NCBI GenBank assembly: GCA_043757205.1
Contig: JAYVPU010000262.1
Span: 1-15,998 of the forward strand
Direction: 5' to 3'
DNA from: CANCDA01 sp043757205
GTDB taxonomy: Bacteria > Pseudomonadota > Gammaproteobacteria > Burkholderiales > Burkholderiaceae_C
DNA: 15,998 nucleotides
Shown here: positions 13,494 to 15,998 of the stretch, in pieces
Layout of the letters: every line of letters begins with the position of its first letter
How positions within the stretch are numbered: position 1 is the stretch's first letter
The notes under the pieces: model-generated
The model's database searches: none
Seen by the model: the letters and a program-made list of their open reading frames with translations, nothing else
What the model was told of the DNA's origin: nothing
Position numbers and translations under genes: made by a program

Positions 13494-13811
13494 ATGACAT
13501 CGAGTCTTGTTACGCTCGTCGTCGTTCTGCTCCTGCTGGCGCTGTTGCCCATCGTGATTCAACGGGTGCGGCAACGCTCTGTGGCCGGGCAATTGGCCAG
13601 TGCTTCGGCCATGAAAATTGTTTCTGCGATGGCGGTGGGGCCGCATCAAAAGTTGCTGACGGTTGAGGTCGGTCCACAAGGTGCGCGGGCTTGGTTGGTG
13701 TTGGGGGTGTCGGCGCAAGCGGTGACTTGTCTGCACAGTATGGCTATCCCGGCGGACGCAGAGCCGAAGATTGATGTGTCTGTGGCGCATGGATCGGATC
13801 GACCCGTATGA
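13494..13811 (+). CDS. fliO: Flagellar export scaffold protein FliO, 105 aa
   Basis: FliO helps assemble the FliP pentamer at the core of the export gate and is not part of the final structure. One membrane helix occupies residues 4-23 (SLVTLVVVLLLLALLPIVIQ after the first three). The short cytoplasmic domain has the expected VSAMAVGPHQKLLTVEVG and ARAWLVLGVSAQAVTCLHSM segments. It is one of the least conserved flagellar genes, and its length and position between fliN and fliP support the call. AAGGGAAG lies a few bases before the start. The end overlaps fliP in an ATGA. Confidence 0.92.
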   Translation: MTSSLVTLVVVLLLLALLPIVIQRVRQRSVAGQLASASAMKIVSAMAVGPHQKLLTVEVGPQGARAWLVLGVSAQAVTCLHSMAIPADAEPKIDVSVAHGSDRPV

Positions 13812-14482
13812 CAGATCTTCCTCTATTGGTGGGCAGTGGTAACGCTGGCATGAGTTTTTCAGTGCCTATACAGACGTTGATATTTTTTACGGCACTTTCA
13901 TTTTTGCCTGCGATTCTTCTGATGATGACGGGCTTTACCCGCATCGTCATCGTGTTGTCACTCTTGCGTCAGGCGTTGGGAACGCAGTCTTCTCCGCCTA
14001 ACCAAATCATCATTGGATTGTCTTTGTTTTTGACTTTTTTTGTGATGGGTCCAACGCTGGATCGCATTTACAACGACGCGTACGTGCCTTACACAAAGAA
14101 CACCATTGCTTTTGAAGTGGCCTTGGAAAAAGCAGAGGCCCCGATCCGACTCTTCATGGTCAAGCAGACGCGACAGTCTGACTTTGCCTTGTTCGCCAAG
14201 CTGGCGAAATTGGAGCTGGATGTGACGGCGCAAACGGCACCGTTGCGGGTGTTGGTGCCCGCTTTTGTGACCAGTGAACTGAAGTCGGCATTTCAAATTG
14301 GTTTCATGATCTTCATCCCCTTCTTGGTGATTGACCTCGTCGTGGCCAGCGTGTTGATGTCCTTGGGCATGATGATGCTGTCACCCGTGCTGGTGGCTTT
14401 GCCGTTCAAATTAATGTTGTTTGTGCTGGCCGACGGCTGGAACCTGCTGATTGGTTCTCTGGCTGCCAGTTTTGTGACTTAG
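13808..14482 (+). CDS. fliP: Export gate protein FliP, 224 aa, no signal peptide
   Basis: FliP forms the pentamer at the heart of the flagellar export channel. Membrane helices are visible at about 18-42, 43-56, 66-83, 160-190 and 195-220. Family signatures include PAILLMMTGFTRIVIVLSLL (34-53), PPNQIIIGLSLFLTFF (63-78), VTSELKSAFQIGF (154-166) and LPFKLMLFVLADGW (198-211). The Met-Met-Met loop that seals the pore in Salmonella FliP is at 188-190. Enterobacterial FliP carries a cleaved signal peptide, but here only 17 residues (MTDLPLLVGSGNAGMSF) precede the SVPIQTL equivalent. The reading frame closes upstream at 13772-13774 without a better start. Gram-positive FliP also lacks this peptide. 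Confidence 0.96.
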   Translation: MTDLPLLVGSGNAGMSFSVPIQTLIFFTALSFLPAILLMMTGFTRIVIVLSLLRQALGTQSSPPNQIIIGLSLFLTFFVMGPTLDRIYNDAYVPYTKNTIAFEVALEKAEAPIRLFMVKQTRQSDFALFAKLAKLELDVTAQTAPLRVLVPAFVTSELKSAFQIGFMIFIPFLVIDLVVASVLMSLGMMMLSPVLVALPFKLMLFVLADGWNLLIGSLAASFVT

Positions 14483-14491
14483 GGGGTGGCT

Positions 14492-14761
14492 GTGAATGCA
14501 CAACTGGTTCTCACGATGGGGCAGGAAGCTTTGCTTTTGCTTTTGATGGTGTCCGCACCCGTGTTGGGTGTGGTGCTGCTGGTGGGGTTGTTGGTCAGCC
14601 TGTTTCAAGCGATCACTCAAATTAATGAAGCCACCTTGGCTTTTGTGCCCAAGCTGATTGCGGCCATGGCTGTTTTTGCCTTGGCCGGGCCATGGATGCT
14701 GACGATGCTGGTGGAGTACATCCGACGCACGATTGAATCCATTCCCGGTATCGTGAGTTGA
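14492..14761 (+). CDS. fliQ: Export gate protein FliQ, 89 aa
   Basis: FliQ is a two-helix membrane hairpin wrapped around the FliP/FliR core of the export gate. Helix one spans about 12-36, followed by the conserved SLFQAITQINEATL (36-49) and the FVPKL turn. Helix two spans about 55-75, and the tail ESIPGIVS is typical. I placed the start at the GTG at 14492: AGGGGG ends 5 bases upstream, and the protein then has 89 residues beginning MNAQLVLTMG, the same length as E. coli FliQ. A GTG two codons earlier (14486) overlaps the ribosome binding site. The gene starts 9 bases after the fliP stop. Confidence 0.95.
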   Translation: MNAQLVLTMGQEALLLLLMVSAPVLGVVLLVGLLVSLFQAITQINEATLAFVPKLIAAMAVFALAGPWMLTMLVEYIRRTIESIPGIVS

Positions 14762-14774
14762 TTCGGGTGCGGGC

Positions 14775-15542
14775 ATGATTGGATTCACGGAATCACAAGT
14801 GATGGCGTGGATCGCGCCTGTGCTGTGGCCGTTTCTGCGTGTGCTAGCAGTTTTTACGGTGGCGCCGATTTTTTCTTCCAAGGCCTGCCCTGTTCGTGTT
14901 CGCATTGGCTTGGCCTTGCTGGTGGCGGTTGCCGCTCAACCCAGCTTGCCTGCACAAGCCGACATACTGTGGAGCGGGCCGCAGGTCTGGGGCGTGGTGG
15001 CCCAGCAGGTGGGGATCGGCTTGTCGATTGGGTTTGCGGTACGGCTGGTGTTTGCGACGTTTGAATTGGCGGGCGACGTGGTCGGATTTCAAATGGGTTT
15101 GAATTTTGCGACCTTCTTTGATCCTTCGATCAATGCCCCGTCCAGCGCGACGGCCCGATTTTTTGGCTACTTGGCTTCTTTGTTATTCGTGGTGCTCAAC
15201 GGCCATCTTTTGGTGCTGATGGTGGTGATCCAGAGTTTCAATGTCTTTCCTGTGGATCAGAACTTTTTGGACGCATTGAGCTGGATGAAGCTGTACCGTC
15301 TGGGCGGTGACCTATTCGCCAGCGGGCTTTGGATTGCGCTGCCCATGATCGGGATGCTCATGTTCGCGAACCTAGCGCTGGGCATTGTGTCGCGTGTGGC
15401 TCCGCAAATGAATATTTATGCCGTGGGCTTCCCCATTACCTTGATGGTGGGGTTGATCGGCATGGCGGCGACCCTGCCACTTTTGGAGGGGCCGTTTCAG
15501 ATGCTGATGGAGCGCGCGGTTGAGCTTTTTTCCAGGGCTTAA
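14775..15542 (+). CDS. fliR: Export gate protein FliR, 255 aa
   Basis: FliR completes the helical FliP5-FliQ4-FliR1 export gate and contacts FlhB. The protein is strongly hydrophobic, with several membrane helices spread along the chain. Recognisable segments are PVRVRIGLALLVAVAAQP near 39-56, ELAGDVVGFQMGLNFATFFD (97-116, the most conserved part of the family) and the C-terminal VAPQMNIYAVGFPITLMVGL. The length (255 aa) is typical. The start at 14775 follows the fliQ stop by 13 bases, with a GGTGCGGG stretch as a modest ribosome binding site. The gene ends 5 bases from the stop codon of a convergent regulator gene. Confidence 0.97.
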   Translation: MIGFTESQVMAWIAPVLWPFLRVLAVFTVAPIFSSKACPVRVRIGLALLVAVAAQPSLPAQADILWSGPQVWGVVAQQVGIGLSIGFAVRLVFATFELAGDVVGFQMGLNFATFFDPSINAPSSATARFFGYLASLLFVVLNGHLLVLMVVIQSFNVFPVDQNFLDALSWMKLYRLGGDLFASGLWIALPMIGMLMFANLALGIVSRVAPQMNIYAVGFPITLMVGLIGMAATLPLLEGPFQMLMERAVELFSRA

Positions 15543-15547
15543 GTGAC

Positions 15548-15998
15548 TCAGACGAGGCTGTTGCGAATGGCATAGACGGTGAGCTCGGCACTGTTGCTGA
15601 GCTTGAGTTTCTCAAGCACACGGGAGCGGTAAACGCTCACGGTCTTGGGGCTGAGCATCAGCTCTTCGGCAATATCGGACAGGCGTTTGCCTGACGCTAT
15701 TTTTTGTAAGGTCTGGAGCTCTCGCTCGGAAAGCGTGTCATGCAGCGCCTCGCTGGTGGGCGCAGAGAGGTTTTCAATCAGCATCTGAGACACGGCGGGC
15801 GTGACGTATTTACGACCTTGCGCGAGAGTGCGTACCGCTGTGATCAGCTCGGCAGGCTCGCCTGCTTTGTTCAAGTAGCCTTGCGCCCCGGCGCGTAGAC
15901 AGCGAATGGCGTATTGGTCTTCGGGGAACATGGAGACGATCAGGACTTTGATGGGGGAGCCTGATTCTCGCAAGGAAGCCAAAACTTCAAGCCCGCCA
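15548..15998 (-). CDS. NarL/FixJ-type response regulator, 5' end beyond the window
   Basis: This is the C-terminal 150 residues of a two-component response regulator. The frame stays open through the right edge, so the true start and the phosphorylated aspartate lie outside. Inside are the end of the receiver domain (the GGLEVLASL helix, then VLIVSMFPEDQYAIRCLRAG and the conserved lysine in GYLNKAG), a linker, and a LuxR-type helix-turn-helix. The latter includes LSERELQTLQKIASGKRLSD, LMLSPKTVSVYRSRVLEKL and LSNSAELTVYAIRNSLV. It is transcribed toward fliR. Its position beside fliR suggests, but does not prove, a role in motility control. No sensor kinase is visible. A TTG at 15980-15982 is an internal leucine codon, not a start. 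Confidence 0.92.
   Translation of the reverse strand, partial: GGLEVLASLRESGSPIKVLIVSMFPEDQYAIRCLRAGAQGYLNKAGEPAELITAVRTLAQGRKYVTPAVSQMLIENLSAPTSEALHDTLSERELQTLQKIASGKRLSDIAEELMLSPKTVSVYRSRVLEKLKLSNSAELTVYAIRNSLV

Noticed and set aside
15980..15982. A complete small LuxR protein starting at a TTG
   Set aside because: The frame stays open to the edge and the upstream codons continue the receiver-domain sequence, so the gene is simply cut by the window.
1..15998. Mobile elements, CRISPR arrays, tRNA or rRNA genes
   Set aside because: No transposase, spaced repeats, cloverleaf or rRNA-like stretch was seen; nearly all the DNA is accounted for by intact flagellar genes.

Overview
The window is one continuous stretch of a bacterial chromosome devoted to the flagellum. 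It carries two flagellin genes, the filament cap and its chaperones, fliE, the complete basal-body and export series fliF-G-H-I-J-K and fliL-M-N-O-P-Q-R, and the 3' part of a NarL/FixJ-type response regulator cut off by the right edge. Gene order, the short flagellins, the reversed fliE facing fliF, and fairly high GC all suggest a betaproteobacterium of the Burkholderiales, probably Comamonadaceae. The genus is not resolved. All seventeen flagellar genes are intact; I found no insertion sequence, CRISPR array, tRNA, rRNA or frameshifted gene.

Layout. (1) 1-2136: two short flagellin genes (266 and 255 aa) lie back to back around a 305-base divergent control region with sigma-28-like promoter elements in both directions. 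The rightward flagellin has a structured leader and ends in a clear intrinsic terminator. (2) 2137-4356: fliD (cap, GTG start), then fliS and fliT (export chaperones for flagellin and cap). A good sigma-28-like promoter sits in the fliD-fliS gap, with a perfect 9-bp hairpin over its -10 element. (3) 4367-4856: fliE reads leftward and is separated from fliF by a 172-base divergent region. That region holds a perfect 16-bp palindrome, an FlhDC-like half-site pair and an exact sigma-28 -10 octamer facing fliE. (4) 4857-11330: fliFGHIJK, tightly packed with overlaps at H/I, I/J and J/K: MS ring, rotor, export ATPase complex and hook-length ruler. (5) 11462-15542: fliLMNOPQR, starting after a 131-base gap and packed with overlaps at M/N and O/P: stator-associated protein, C-ring switch, and the export-gate membrane proteins. 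(6) 15548 to the edge: the response-regulator gene, convergent with fliR and only 5 bases from it.

Together the genes encode the membrane base (FliF, FliG, FliM, FliN), the secretion gate and ATPase (FliO/P/Q/R, FliH/I/J), the substrate switch (FliK), and the late substrates with their chaperones (flagellins, FliD, FliS, FliT). FlhA, FlhB, the rod and hook genes, FliA, FlhDC and the Mot proteins are not here and must lie elsewhere.

I do not see an undescribed biological system. The points worth a second look are regulatory or local: the divergent and sequence-diverged flagellin pair, the palindromes upstream of fliF and fliS, a FliP without a visible signal peptide, and two G8 tracts inside motility genes.
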